From: Aquiluna sp.
GTDB lineage: Bacteria; Actinomycetota; Actinomycetes; Actinomycetales; Microbacteriaceae
Assembly (NCBI GenBank): GCA_018402685.1
Contig: JAGYIJ010000001.1
Location: 496,001-560,000, forward strand
DNA: 64,000 nucleotides
Direction of reading: 5' to 3'
Shown: in pieces, positions 8,963 to 17,483 of the stretch
Position numbering within the stretch: the first letter of the stretch is position 1
Layout: each line of letters begins with the position of its first letter
Position numbers and translations under genes: made by a program
The notes under the pieces: generated by a model
The model's database searches: none
Told to the model about the DNA's origin: nothing
The model's input: the letters and a program-made list of their open reading frames with translations, nothing else

Positions 8963-9217
8963 ATGGCAGGAAAGTCAGCTGACCGCCGCAAGCGCGTAAG
9001 TTCCAAGTACGCAAAGCTTGCCCCGGTCAAGACCATCAAAATCGAGGTAATCGATTACAAGGACGTAGCGACGCTGCGTAAGTTCGTTTCCGACCGCGGC
9101 AAGATCCGTGCTCGTCGTATCACCGGTGCAACGGTGCAGGACCAGCGCAAGATCGCCAAGGCAATCAAGAACGCTCGCGAAATGGCACTTTTGCCATACG
9201 CAGGCGCAGGACGCTAA
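8963..9217 (+). CDS. rpsR: 30S ribosomal protein S18, cysteine-free form
   Basis: 84 residues with the S18 core [26 protein letters not shown]. The N-terminal zinc-binding cysteines of C+ S18 proteins are absent, so this is the zinc-independent (C-) type. RBS AGGAG precedes the ATG. It lies between ssb and rplI. The lack of cysteines fits the other zinc-free ribosomal proteins in this window (L28 with one Cys, L33 and S14 with none). Confidence 0.96.
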   Translation: MAGKSADRRKRVSSKYAKLAPVKTIKIEVIDYKDVATLRKFVSDRGKIRARRITGATVQDQRKIAKAIKNAREMALLPYAGAGR

Positions 9218-9228
9218 GGAGAAGCCCC

Positions 9229-9681
9229 ATGTCGAAACTAATTTTGACCAATGAGGTCTCGGGCCTAGGTTCCGCAGGCGATGTCGTTGAGGTCAAGGAC
9301 GGTTACGCACGTAACTTCCTGATCCCTAACGGCCTAGCCGTCACCTGGTCCAAGGGTGGCGAGAAGCAGATCACTTCGATCCGTGCCGCTCGCGACGCTC
9401 GCGCCATCGCCTCAGAAGAGATTGCCCTTGAAATCAAGGCCAAGCTCGAGGCAAACCCAATCAAGATCGCCGTCAAGGCCGGCACCAACGGCCGCCTGTT
9501 CGGTGCTGTGAAGACCTCCGATGTCGCAGATGCGGTTGCCGCTCTGGGATTCGGTGAGGTCGACAAGCGCAAGGTCCAGATTGCAAGCAAAATCTCCACC
9601 GTTGGTGAGTATGAGGCCAGCGTTCGCCTAAGTGGCGACCTGGTAGCTCAGATCACCCTGAATGTGGTTGCCGCTAAGTAA
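9229..9681 (+). CDS. rplI: 50S ribosomal protein L9
   Basis: 150 residues. The N-terminal domain ([31 protein letters not shown]) and C-terminal rRNA-binding domain are both complete, joined by a charged helix rich in Ala/Lys/Glu. Last gene of the rpsF operon, with 11 bp after rpsR and a hairpin terminator 15 bp after its stop. Confidence 0.98.
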   Translation: MSKLILTNEVSGLGSAGDVVEVKDGYARNFLIPNGLAVTWSKGGEKQITSIRAARDARAIASEEIALEIKAKLEANPIKIAVKAGTNGRLFGAVKTSDVADAVAALGFGEVDKRKVQIASKISTVGEYEASVRLSGDLVAQITLNVVAAK

Positions 9682-9695
9682 ACAGCTGGCAAACA

Positions 9696-9723
9696 AGAAC
9701 GGCCCGTCAAGGCGGGTCGTTCT
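9696..9723 (+). terminator. Intrinsic-type terminator after rplI
   Basis: Hairpin with arms AGAACGGCCCG and CGGGTCGTTCT around a short loop (one mismatch), followed by a weak T-containing stretch. It sits directly after the rplI stop and separates the ribosomal operon from the DnaA-box region. Confidence 0.7.
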
Positions 9724-9738
9724 GCATTTAAGTGGATG

Positions 9739-9902
9739 TTATCCACAACCTTCTTGTTCAGCTTTAGAGTTTTCAACATTTATCTATCCCCAGGCAGAAC
9801 CCAGTGTTTATAAGGATTTAGTGAAATAAGCGACTGAGTTTCCACAAGTTATCCACAGGTCTACACACAATTCATCGGCGTGTTTCCACATAGTTATCCA
9901 CA
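9739..9902 (+). promoter_or_regulatory. Cluster of DnaA boxes upstream of dnaB
   Basis: Three perfect TTATCCACA boxes in the same orientation lie at 9739-9747, 9849-9857 and 9894-9902. The last two are each preceded after 2-3 bases by TTTCCACA (9839-9846 and 9883-9890), making two copies of a composite box pair. The 302-bp gap 9682-9983 holds no gene and is visibly richer in A+T than its surroundings. It could be a DnaA-responsive promoter for dnaB, a DnaA-titration site, or an accessory part of the origin region. oriC of actinobacteria normally lies between dnaA and dnaN, neither of which is here. Confidence 0.75.
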
Positions 9903-9983
9903 GCTTTCTACAGGCTGGGTTGAAAGCAAACTGTCGGTGCCCCAAGCTATACAGGGTTCAGTCAGAAAACTAGGAGAAGCGCA

Positions 9984-11327
9984 ATGTCAATGCTTGCACC
10001 CGTAGCGGCATCGGATGCCAGGGTTGCCCCTCATAACCTAGAGGCTGAGCAGAGCGCAATTGGCGGCATGTTGCTCAGCGAAGAGGCTGTGGCTGAGGTG
10101 ATTGAGATCACCAGCGGAGGCGATTTCTACGCTTCCAAGCACGAATTAATCTATGACGCAGTCGTGACCCTGTTTGGTCGCGGTGAACCCACCGACGTTA
10201 TCGCGGTGACCGACCAGCTCAACAAAAACGGCAACCTGCTCAAGGCAGGCGGAGCGGACTACCTGCACTCGCTCACCAGCTATGTCCCAACCGCTGCGAA
10301 TGCCGGTTACTACGCCAAAATCGTGGCGGACAAGGCCGTTTTGCGTCGTCTGATCGACGCTGGCACCAAGATTGCTCAATCCGGATACGAGTCCCAAGGC
10401 GAAGTCGAAGACCTGGTGAACCAAGCCCAGTCCGAGATTTATCGCGTTGCTTCGCAAAACGCGAAGGATGACTACGTTGGCTTGAGCGATTCTCTTGAGG
10501 ACGCGATTCGCGAGATCGAATCGGCACAAAACCGCGGTGGAGACATGACCGGTATTGCAACCGGGTTCACCGACCTAGACTCCTACACCCACGGACTTCA
10601 CCCCGGGCAGCTGATCATTGTTGCAGCTCGTCCCGCGGTTGGTAAGTCCACCTTTGCCCTTGACATAGCCCGCCATGCGGCCGTCAAGCAAAAAAAGGCC
10701 ACAATCTTCTTCTCACTGGAAATGGGGCGAGCTGAGATTGCCATGCGCATGCTCAGTGCCGAGAGCTCCATCTACCTGCAGTCCATGAGAAAGGGCACCG
10801 TTACTGAGGCGGACTGGGCCAAACTGGCCTCTGTTCGCGGCAGCATCAACGACGCCCCGCTCTTTATTGACGACTCTCCAAACATGTCTCTGGTTGAGAT
10901 TCGTGCGAAGTGTCGTCGATTGGCGCAGCAGGTGGATCTGAAGATGGTTGTAATTGACTACATCCAGCTGATGTCCAGTGGCAAGAAGGTCGAGTCCAGG
11001 CAGCAAGAGGTGTCCGAGTTCTCCAGGGCACTGAAGCTATTAGCCAAGGAACTTGGAATCCCAGTGGTTGCCCTTTCTCAGCTCAACCGTCAGGCCGAGC
11101 AGTCCAAGGACAAGCGTCCCGAGCTTTCTCACTTGAGAGAGTCCGGCTCGCTGGAGCAGGACGCCGACGTTGTCGTCCTTCTCCACCGCGAGGGCATCTA
11201 CGAGCGCGATCACCCGAGGGCAGGCGAGGCCGACATCATCTTGGCCAAGCAGCGAAATGGCCCAACCGGAACCGTGGTGCTGGCCTTCCATGGCCAGTAT
11301 TCGCGCTTTGTGAATATGCCAAGCTAG
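9984..11327 (+). CDS. dnaB: Replicative DNA helicase DnaB
   Basis: 447 residues: the N-terminal domain starts with PHNLEAEQSAIGGMLL, and the RecA-like C-terminal ATPase has Walker A ARPAVGKSTFALD, FFSLEMGRAEIAMRML, the Walker B region VVIDYIQLM and LRESGSLEQDADVV. No intein insertion is present, unlike many actinobacterial dnaB genes. RBS TAGGAGAAG precedes the ATG. DnaB hexamers unwind DNA at the fork. The upstream DnaA boxes suggest its expression may be linked to initiation. Confidence 0.97.
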   Translation: MSMLAPVAASDARVAPHNLEAEQSAIGGMLLSEEAVAEVIEITSGGDFYASKHELIYDAVVTLFGRGEPTDVIAVTDQLNKNGNLLKAGGADYLHSLTSYVPTAANAGYYAKIVADKAVLRRLIDAGTKIAQSGYESQGEVEDLVNQAQSEIYRVASQNAKDDYVGLSDSLEDAIREIESAQNRGGDMTGIATGFTDLDSYTHGLHPGQLIIVAARPAVGKSTFALDIARHAAVKQKKATIFFSLEMGRAEIAMRMLSAESSIYLQSMRKGTVTEADWAKLASVRGSINDAPLFIDDSPNMSLVEIRAKCRRLAQQVDLKMVVIDYIQLMSSGKKVESRQQEVSEFSRALKLLAKELGIPVVALSQLNRQAEQSKDKRPELSHLRESGSLEQDADVVVLLHREGIYERDHPRAGEADIILAKQRNGPTGTVVLAFHGQYSRFVNMPS

Positions 11328-11332
11328 AGCGT

Positions 11333-11828
11333 GTGAAACTCTTTTTTGGCCTTCGGGCCGCAATCTTCTTTTCCGCCGGTGTTTTCATTACTTTCAGTGC
11401 CGACCACGGCTATCTAATCGGCCAGCAGCTGCTCACAGCCGTTACCGGCGCGATGGCAATTGCCGGTTTGGTAATGATTGCTGCGCAAAAAGAGATCGCC
11501 AGAGCCGATCTTGATGCTGGTGATTTTGGCCTTTGGCATCACAATCGCCTCCTTCTTCACCATTTCCGCACCAGAAATCAGCCTCTACTTCCTGGTTTCC
11601 CTCTGGGGAATGGGTGCGGGCGCTATCGAGCTGTTTGCTATGCGGCCCCTTGGATTCAAGACCCGAGCCGGCCAAGAGCGCTTTTTGAGCGGGATGTTCT
11701 CGGTTGCAATTGGTGCGCTCTTGCTGGCTCCGCTGGATGTTGTGAGCGCGGTTGGCTTCTTGGGAGCCTATTTTGCTGTGAGCGGAGTGCACTGGGGTAT
11801 TGCGGCTGCGTCTCCTGAAGCGAAGTAG
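11333..11828 (+). CDS. Four-helix membrane protein (one apparent frameshift)
   Basis: Begins with GTG 5 bp after the dnaB stop. Reading MKLFFGLRAAIFFSAG, then a frameshift near 11505 (one extra base around CCAGAGCC), continues as ILMLVILAFGITIASFF to the stop at 11828. The restored protein is about 165 residues with roughly five hydrophobic segments and no catalytic motif that I recognise. It resembles small DUF308/HdeD-like membrane proteins only in hydrophobic pattern. Probably cotranscribed with dnaB and the next small gene. Confidence 0.65.
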
Positions 11829-11838
11829 GATTACCCCG

Positions 11839-12051
11839 GTGAAGCGATTTGCGAACCTGAAGGCCTACATGATCATGTCGGGCTTTGCAGCAGCCTTTGT
11901 TGGCGTGATTGTCCTTTATGGAACCCGGTTCTGGGAAACCGCTCTGATTTGGTCTTTGGTGACCTTCATCATCTCTCTAGTGATTGTTGCGACCCTGGAT
12001 CTGAGCTTCAAGCCAGATGACCAGGACCCAAATAGACCCAGGCTTCGCTAG
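11839..12051 (+). CDS. Small two-helix membrane protein
   Basis: 70 residues from a GTG start at 11839 (VKRFANLKAYMIMSGF). Two transmembrane helices are joined by RFWETA, with an acidic, hydrophilic tail. An earlier in-frame ATG at 11800 would start inside the preceding gene. No function is recognisable. The stop overlaps the convergent purB by 4 bp. Confidence 0.6.
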   Translation: MKRFANLKAYMIMSGFAAAFVGVIVLYGTRFWETALIWSLVTFIISLVIVATLDLSFKPDDQDPNRPRLR

Positions 12052-13433
12052 CCAAATCTTTTGGTTAGCTCTTTAGCTAATCCAACGTAGGTTTGAGGCT
12101 TCAGTTGCATCAAACGATCTTTAGTTTCTTGAGGAAGCTCTAATTGTTGGATAAACGCCAAGAGGTCCTCTTCACCGATTCTCTTGCCGCGAGTTAGCTC
12201 CTTCAGAAGCGCGTATGGGTCGCTGATTGAACTCTCACCGCGAGCAACATCTGCCCTGATAGCGGTTTGAATAGCCTCCCCGAGCACTTCCCAGTTCTCC
12301 AAGAGGTCGGCGAGCATGATCGGCTCGTTGACCGCCAACTCATCCAAACCACGCGTCAGGTTGTCGAGGGCCAGGAGTGCATGACCAAAGCCCAGCCCGA
12401 TGTTGCGTTGGGCAGAAGAGTCAGTCAAATCGCGTTGCAGCCTGGATGTCACCAGGGTTTGCGCGAGTGAATCCAAGATTGCACTCGATAGCTCTAAGTT
12501 GGCCTCGGCATTTTCAAACCGGATCGGGTTGACTTTGTGAGGCATGGTTGAAGATCCGGTGGCGCCAGCCACCGGGATCTGCTTGAAGTAGTTCAGCGAG
12601 ATATAGGTCCAGATGTCGGTCGCGAGGTTGTGCAGGATGCGGTTTAGGTGGCTCATGGCCTGGTAGAGCTCTGCTTGCCAGTCGTGCGACTCAATCTGGG
12701 TTGTGAGCGGGTTCCATGTGAAACCAAGGTGCTCTACAAAGCCCTTGGACTGCTCTGCCCAGTCGACATCTGGTGCTGCTGCTAGGTGGGCGGCGAAGGT
12801 CCCGGTGGCACCGGAGAACTTACCGAGCACCTCTTGGTTTTCAATTCTTGTTAGCTGCCGCTCCATGCGAAACACGAACACGGCCAGCTCTTTGCCGAGG
12901 GTGGTCGGGGTGGCGGGCTGGCCGTGAGTTCTTGCCAGCATTGGCACCGCTGCGTTCTCGCTGGAGATTCTTCTGAGCTTTACCACTAGATCTTTGGCCT
13001 TTGGCAGCATGACCTTGGAGATGCCATCGCTAATAACCCTTGCGTAGGCGAGGTTGTTGATGTCTTCTGAGGTGCAGGCAAAGTGCACAAGTTCGTTTAG
13101 GTCTTTGCGCCCCAGCTTTTCAAGCTCTTCGCGGATGAAGTATTCAACTGCTTTGACGTCGTGGCGAGTGGTGGCTTCAAACTTTGCCAATCTGGCAACC
13201 GAGTCATCGGAAAAATCTGTGACTATCTTTCTAAGACTCGCAATCTCCTTGTCGCTAACAGAGAGCTTGGTGGTGACGAGATTGTTTTGAACCAGCCAGA
13301 TCAACCACTCGATCTCGATGTGGATTCTCGCGCGATTTAGGCCTGCCTCGCTGAAGTGCTCGCCGAGGTCTCTAACCTGAGGGCGATAGCGACCATCGAG
13401 TGGACTTAGGGGCTGCTCCGATAGATTGCTCAC
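12048..13433 (-). CDS. purB: Adenylosuccinate lyase (E. coli PurB-like subfamily)
   Basis: About 461 residues from GTG at 13433 (VSNLSEQPLSPLDGRYRPQ). The fumarase/aspartase signature GSSTMPHKVNP and HFACTSEDINNLAYA are present. It catalyses two fumarate-releasing steps of purine synthesis. The upstream in-frame extension to 13670 is not conserved and overlaps a gene on the other strand, so I reject it. purA, the partner step towards AMP, lies at 60.1 kb. Confidence 0.93.
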   Translation of the reverse strand: MSNLSEQPLSPLDGRYRPQVRDLGEHFSEAGLNRARIHIEIEWLIWLVQNNLVTTKLSVSDKEIASLRKIVTDFSDDSVARLAKFEATTRHDVKAVEYFIREELEKLGRKDLNELVHFACTSEDINNLAYARVISDGISKVMLPKAKDLVVKLRRISSENAAVPMLARTHGQPATPTTLGKELAVFVFRMERQLTRIENQEVLGKFSGATGTFAAHLAAAPDVDWAEQSKGFVEHLGFTWNPLTTQIESHDWQAELYQAMSHLNRILHNLATDIWTYISLNYFKQIPVAGATGSSTMPHKVNPIRFENAEANLELSSAILDSLAQTLVTSRLQRDLTDSSAQRNIGLGFGHALLALDNLTRGLDELAVNEPIMLADLLENWEVLGEAIQTAIRADVARGESSISDPYALLKELTRGKRIGEEDLLAFIQQLELPQETKDRLMQLKPQTYVGLAKELTKRFG

Positions 13434-13500
13434 GCGCCCATTTTGCACTATCCACAACCCAAAACCCCTCACGGCTTTCCACAGGCCGAAGGATTGGGAT

Positions 13501-13516
13501 AACAACCACTGTTGTT
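13501..13516. promoter_or_regulatory. Inverted repeat in the purB / WXG-like divergent promoter
   Basis: AACAAC-cact-GTTGTT lies in the 101-bp gap between the divergent purB and the small gene at 13535. A TTGGGATAAC stretch just before it offers a possible -10 for the rightward gene. It may be an operator; no regulator is identified. Confidence 0.35.
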
Positions 13517-13534
13517 TTTGGCTTGGCTGTTCCA

Positions 13535-13693
13535 ATGAATATCGACTTTCGCCTAGAGGCAGCAAGGCAGCAACTGCTCTATGCACTCCCCGACCAAAGC
13601 CAGTGGTCGGGGCCTGCCAAAAATCACTTCGAGTCAAGAATTCGCGAACTGCTGGCTGAACTGGATTCAATCCAAGGCGGGCTATGGCGCTAG
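13535..13693 (+). CDS. Small WXG100-like protein
   Basis: 52 residues starting MNIDFRLEAARQQLL, with QWSGPAKNHFESRIRELL in the middle and a helical C-terminus. The central W-S-G between two predicted helices and the small helical size resemble WXG100 proteins exported by type VII secretion, but the protein is shorter than the usual 95-105 residues. It overlaps the start of the downstream hydrolase gene by 10 bp, so the two are translationally coupled. No EccC or other secretion gene is in the window. Family assignment is tentative. Confidence 0.5.
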   Translation: MNIDFRLEAARQQLLYALPDQSQWSGPAKNHFESRIRELLAELDSIQGGLWR

Positions 13694-14928
13694 ATATCTA
13701 TGGTGGAGACCCCCGCATCATTGCCACGCAGCAGGAGCTGCTGCGGTCAGCTGCTGCCCTTGAGATCGCAATCAATGAGCTCGATGCCGCAATGTTTGCA
13801 AACCCAGAGATGTTCCTAGACATCCTGCCAAACCCGCTGCCAAGCATTCAGTTGGCGTTTGCGTTGCCGGGGTTGATCGATCGGTTGCAACGCTTGCGAA
13901 CGGGGCTTCAGCTTGCCGCCGAGAGCTACTTTTCAACCGAAGCCCAGATCACACGACTGTTGACCGAACTCATGCAGCCGCTGGCCAACCTGAGTTGGTT
14001 CATGATGCAACCCAATCCTGTCTCAGCAGCTTTGTCGGAGCAGGTTTCCAGGGCGGCCGCAACCATGGCGGTGGTGGGGTTGACAGGCGTGCCGGCAATG
14101 GGGAAAGCCCAGGTTCTCGGTCAAGCGGCGCGGATGGCGGTTGCAGCTAGCGGAGGCATAAGCGCTCAGCAACTTCTTGCCAGATCTCATGTGAATTCGC
14201 TAGCGCTTGGAATCCCGGTTGATGCCAGTGGCTCTGCCCGCTTGATTTCGTCTCAGAGTGTCGTTCCAGCTAGAAACGTCTTTGGCTTTGCCAAGAGACT
14301 GCAGGACCACTACTGGTCACCGGCATCCTCAATCAGGGTTGAGGTCTTCGAGCGCCAAGGTGGCAGGGACATGGTGGTTTATGTCCCCGGCACCCAGAGC
14401 TTTTTGCCAGGGAGTAGCAATCCACTGAATATCCAGTCCAACCTCACCGCCATGGGCGGTGTGGTTGAGGCGCCTTCCCAGCAGGCGGTGAGCGATGCGC
14501 TCAGCCGTCTGAATGCCGGCAAGAACGATTCGGTGCTGTTTGTTGGCCACTCTCAAGGGGCACTGTTGGCGGGAAACCTTGCAAGCTCCCCACAGCCCTA
14601 TGAGGTCAAAGGTCTTGTTTCTCTTGGTGGACCGATAGGTCACCTAAATCTCGAAGTCCCGGTGGTTGCCATTCAGCACGCGGCTGATCCCGTGCCACAG
14701 CTTGCCGGGGTGGCCAACCCAATGCGAGAGAACTGGGTGACCATCAGCTCGGATCAGGAGTTTGAGAGCCTGGTTCAGGCTCATCGGGTCTCGAGCTATG
14801 CCCAAACTGCAGCCGAGCTTGCCGGGAGTGATAACCCCGGCTATCAAAACGTCATGAAGCAGCTAATCCCAGGGGAAATGCTGGCCGGGAGTATTTATTT
14901 GAGATTCGCAGGGATTAGCGAATCTTGA
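13684..14928 (+). CDS. Alpha/beta-hydrolase with helical N-terminal region
   Basis: 414 residues. The first ~200 are Ala/Leu-rich predicted helices (LLRSAAALEIAINELDA, IDRLQRLRTGLQLAAESY) like the helical bundle of LXG/WXG-type secreted proteins. The C-terminal half is an alpha/beta hydrolase with the nucleophile elbow FVGHSQGALLAG, VVYVPGTQSF at the oxyanion strand, an aspartate in HAADPVPQ and a histidine in VQAHRVSSY. No signal peptide is visible. Coupling to the WXG-like gene suggests a secreted esterase or lipase pair, but this is inference. It ends 14 bp inside the convergent holin-family gene. Confidence 0.7.
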   Translation: MALDIYGGDPRIIATQQELLRSAAALEIAINELDAAMFANPEMFLDILPNPLPSIQLAFALPGLIDRLQRLRTGLQLAAESYFSTEAQITRLLTELMQPLANLSWFMMQPNPVSAALSEQVSRAAATMAVVGLTGVPAMGKAQVLGQAARMAVAASGGISAQQLLARSHVNSLALGIPVDASGSARLISSQSVVPARNVFGFAKRLQDHYWSPASSIRVEVFERQGGRDMVVYVPGTQSFLPGSSNPLNIQSNLTAMGGVVEAPSQQAVSDALSRLNAGKNDSVLFVGHSQGALLAGNLASSPQPYEVKGLVSLGGPIGHLNLEVPVVAIQHAADPVPQLAGVANPMRENWVTISSDQEFESLVQAHRVSSYAQTAAELAGSDNPGYQNVMKQLIPGEMLAGSIYLRFAGISES

Positions 14929-15340
14929 GAACCCTCAGGACGGTCCTGGTTAGGAAGCTTGCAATGCTCATCACAATGGCTGCCAGGATGGCCCAACCCA
15001 ACGACTCGATCTCAAGACCCTCTGAGGTGAAGCCCTCGATGGTTAGGAGATCCTGACCAATGAATGTGCTCAACCAGGCCACCAAGAGCAACAGCGCTCC
15101 GTTGATCACAAAGGCAATGAGCCCAAAGGTGAGGATATACAAGGGAAAAGCCAGTGCTTTGATGACTGGGGCAATGATTGCGTTGACCAATCCAAAGATC
15201 GCTCCAATCAGCAAAAATGACCCGATCGTCTCCCATACACCCTCGCCACCATAGGGCGTTAGCGATACCTGAGGAACAAGTGTGGTGGCGGCCCAAAGAC
15301 CAACGGCATTGACGATAGTGCCAATAAGAAAGCGCAACAT
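14915..15340 (-). CDS. Phage holin family 4 (YvlD-like) membrane protein
   Basis: 141 residues, four transmembrane segments: MLRFLIGTIVNAVGLWAA at the N-terminus and GAIFGLVNAIIAPVIKAL, the signature of the chromosomal PF04020 family. Despite its name this family is chromosomal and not tied to prophages. The start codon is 38 bp from the divergent E1alpha gene. Confidence 0.85.
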   Translation of the reverse strand: MLRFLIGTIVNAVGLWAATTLVPQVSLTPYGGEGVWETIGSFLLIGAIFGLVNAIIAPVIKALAFPLYILTFGLIAFVINGALLLLVAWLSTFIGQDLLTIEGFTSEGLEIESLGWAILAAIVMSIASFLTRTVLRVLKIR

Positions 15341-15360
15341 GGGGGTAATTCTTGCAGGAA

Positions 15361-15377
15361 ACCGCTAAATTAGCGGT
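15361..15377. promoter_or_regulatory. 17-bp perfect palindrome at the E1alpha promoter
   Basis: ACCGCTAA-a-TTAGCGGT fills most of the 38-bp gap between the divergent holin-family gene and the dehydrogenase operon and ends one base before the GTG at 15379. A TAAATT inside it is correctly placed to be the -10 of a leaderless transcript starting at the GTG. A dimeric repressor bound here would block the operon directly. Confidence 0.6.
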
Positions 15378-15378
15378 T

Positions 15379-16497
15379 GTGACCCCCCAGCCAGAGATAC
15401 CCATGTTGCAACTACTTGCACCGGATGGTACCTACGGTGTTCCGAAGGAATATCAGCGCTACGGAGAGGTAATAGAGACCCTTTCAGAGGACGATCTCAA
15501 GAAGTTTTATCGGGATATGGCCCGGATCCGCAGGTTCGACATCGAGGCGATTGCCCTGCAGCGCCAAGGGCAACTGGGTTTGTGGGTGCCGGCAATCGGC
15601 CAAGAGGGTGCCCAGATTGGCTCCGGCTACGGTGTTGGCCACTCCGACCACATCTTCCCCAGCTATCGAGAGCACGGAGTGGCAATCACTCACGGTGTTG
15701 AACTGATGTCGATCCTCAAGATGATGCGCGGGGTGAATCACGGCGGCTGGGACCCCGAGGAAACCCGCTTCCACCTCTATGCAATTGTGCTGGGGACCCA
15801 GGTTTTGCATGCCGTTGGCTATGCCATGGGCGTGAAGTTTGACGGCCTTGTTGGCACCGGGGACAAAGACAAAGACCTCGCAGTTATTTCTTATATGGGA
15901 GATGGTGCAACAGCGGAGGGTGATGTCTCGGAATCCCTGTTGTTTGCTGCGGTGAACGATGCTCCGGTGGTGTTTTTTGTGCAGAACAACCAGTGGGCTA
16001 TTTCCTCCAACATCAAAGATGTGACTCGAGTTCCGCTCTATCGCAGGGGTGAGGGCTTTGGGGTGCCGGGCATGCGGATTGATGGCAACGACGTGCTGGC
16101 AAGCTATGCGGCAACCAAGATCCATATGGACGAGGCCAGAAGCGGCCAGGGGCCGTTTCTGATTGAGGCGCTCACCTATCGAATCGGTGCCCACACCACC
16201 AGCGATGACCCCAGCAAGTATCGAGACGAAGCCGAGGTCGATGAGTGGCGGGCCAAGGACCCGATTGCTCGCTTTGAGGTTTTCCTGAGGCGCCAGGGCA
16301 TCTCGGACGACTTCTTCGAAGAGGTTGCAAGTGCCGGAGATGCCCTTGCCAAGGACATCCGCGAGCAAACCTTTGCTCTGACTAACCCACCGCTTGAGAA
16401 CATCTTTAACCACGTCTACTCCGATCCCCACCCCGAGATTGACCGCCAGCGGCAGTGGCTCAAGGCCTATGAGGCTCAGATGGGCACACATGAGTAG
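15379..16497 (+). CDS. 2-oxoacid dehydrogenase E1 component, alpha subunit
   Basis: About 372 residues from GTG 15379. FYRDMARIRRFDIEAIALQRQG, the thiamine-diphosphate motif GDGATAEGDVSES ... NNQWAISS, and the phosphorylation-loop-like YRIGAHTTSDDPSKYR define the heterodimeric E1alpha of pyruvate or branched-chain 2-oxoacid dehydrogenase. It decarboxylates the oxoacid and acylates the lipoyl group of E2. An in-frame TTG at 15352 would start upstream of the palindrome. I prefer GTG because of the leaderless promoter geometry. The stop overlaps the E1beta start. No E3 gene follows E2. Pyruvate versus branched-chain substrate cannot be decided here. Confidence 0.9.
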   Translation: MTPQPEIPMLQLLAPDGTYGVPKEYQRYGEVIETLSEDDLKKFYRDMARIRRFDIEAIALQRQGQLGLWVPAIGQEGAQIGSGYGVGHSDHIFPSYREHGVAITHGVELMSILKMMRGVNHGGWDPEETRFHLYAIVLGTQVLHAVGYAMGVKFDGLVGTGDKDKDLAVISYMGDGATAEGDVSESLLFAAVNDAPVVFFVQNNQWAISSNIKDVTRVPLYRRGEGFGVPGMRIDGNDVLASYAATKIHMDEARSGQGPFLIEALTYRIGAHTTSDDPSKYRDEAEVDEWRAKDPIARFEVFLRRQGISDDFFEEVASAGDALAKDIREQTFALTNPPLENIFNHVYSDPHPEIDRQRQWLKAYEAQMGTHE

Positions 16498-17475
16498 CTA
16501 CCAGGACATGGCGATCGCCAAGGCGCTAAATGCCGGGATCGCCAAGGCGATGCGCAAAGACCCAAAGGTTTTGATGTTTGGCGAGGATATTGCTGAACTA
16601 GGTGGTGTTTTTAGGGTCACCGAGGGCTTGGCCTGCTGAGTTTGGCAAAGAGCGGGTGTTTAACACCCCAATTGCTGAGTCGGGAATCGTTGGAACAGCG
16701 ATTAGGTCTTGCGATGCGCGGCTACAAGTCCGTGGTCGAGATTCAGTTTGATGGCTTTGTGTTTCCCGCCTTTAACCAGATCACCTCGCAGTTAGCCAAG
16801 CTCACCTATCGCTCCGAGGGCTTTTCCCAAATGCCGATTGTGATCCGCATTCCCTATGGCGGCGGTATTGGTGCGGTTGAGCACCACTCCGAGTCTCCAG
16901 AGGCCTACTTCGCCCACACCCCCGGCCTCAGAGTGGTCACCCCATCAAACCCAAACGATGCCTACTGGATGATGCAGCAGGCCATTGAGTCTCCGGACCC
17001 GGTCATCTTCCTAGAACCAAAGCGGCGCTACTGGCAAAAGGGTCCGGTCAACCTAGATGTTTCGCCTATGCCGCTTCACAACGCAAGGCTTTTGCGTGAG
17101 GGCACCCAGGTCACCGTCTTGGCCTATGGCCCCATGGTCACCGCAGCCCTGCAGGCTGCGGAGATTGGTGCCGAGGAGGATGTGAGCATTGAGGTCATCG
17201 ACCTGCGCTCACTCTCTCCGATTGATTACCCAACCATTTTGGCTTCGGTGCAAAAGACGAACCGTGCCATCGTGGTTCACGAGGCACCAACCAATGTCTC
17301 ACTCTCGAGTGAGATTGCTGCTCGGATTGCCGAGCATGCCTTCTATCACCTGGAGGCACCGGTTTTGAGGGTTGGTGGTTTTGATACCCCATATCCTCCT
17401 GCCAAGTTGGAAGAGGCCTACCTGCCAGATGCGGACCGTATTCTGGAGGCAGTCGATAGAGTGCTGAGCTACTAG
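16490..17475 (+). CDS. 2-oxoacid dehydrogenase E1 component, beta subunit (two apparent frameshifts)
   Basis: Starts ATG 16490 ([21 protein letters not shown]), overlapping E1alpha by 8 bp. [21 protein letters not shown], then a break near 16636; [22 protein letters not shown] in another frame; a second break near 16705; then [21 protein letters not shown] to the end. All three pieces are consecutive parts of E1beta (transketolase pyrimidine-binding plus C-terminal domain), so the gene is one unit of about 328 residues with two extra bases, probably sequence errors. Confidence 0.88.
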
Positions 17476-17483
17476 GGAGATTC

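Noticed and set aside
9682-9983. oriC itself
   Set aside because: Only three perfect DnaA boxes and no dnaA or dnaN beside it; actinobacterial oriC normally has many boxes between those genes. Kept as a DnaA-box cluster only.
12048-13670. Longer purB start at 13670
   Set aside because: The extra 79 residues overlap the divergent small gene and promoter and are not purB-like; GTG at 13433 precedes the conserved SEQPLSPLDGRY.
14915-15340. Prophage remnant because of the holin-family name
   Set aside because: PF04020 proteins are ordinary chromosomal membrane proteins, and no other phage gene is present.
15484-16491. 335-residue open frame on the minus strand over E1alpha
   Set aside because: Shadow of the E1alpha gene; no family motif, and the plus-strand product is unmistakable.
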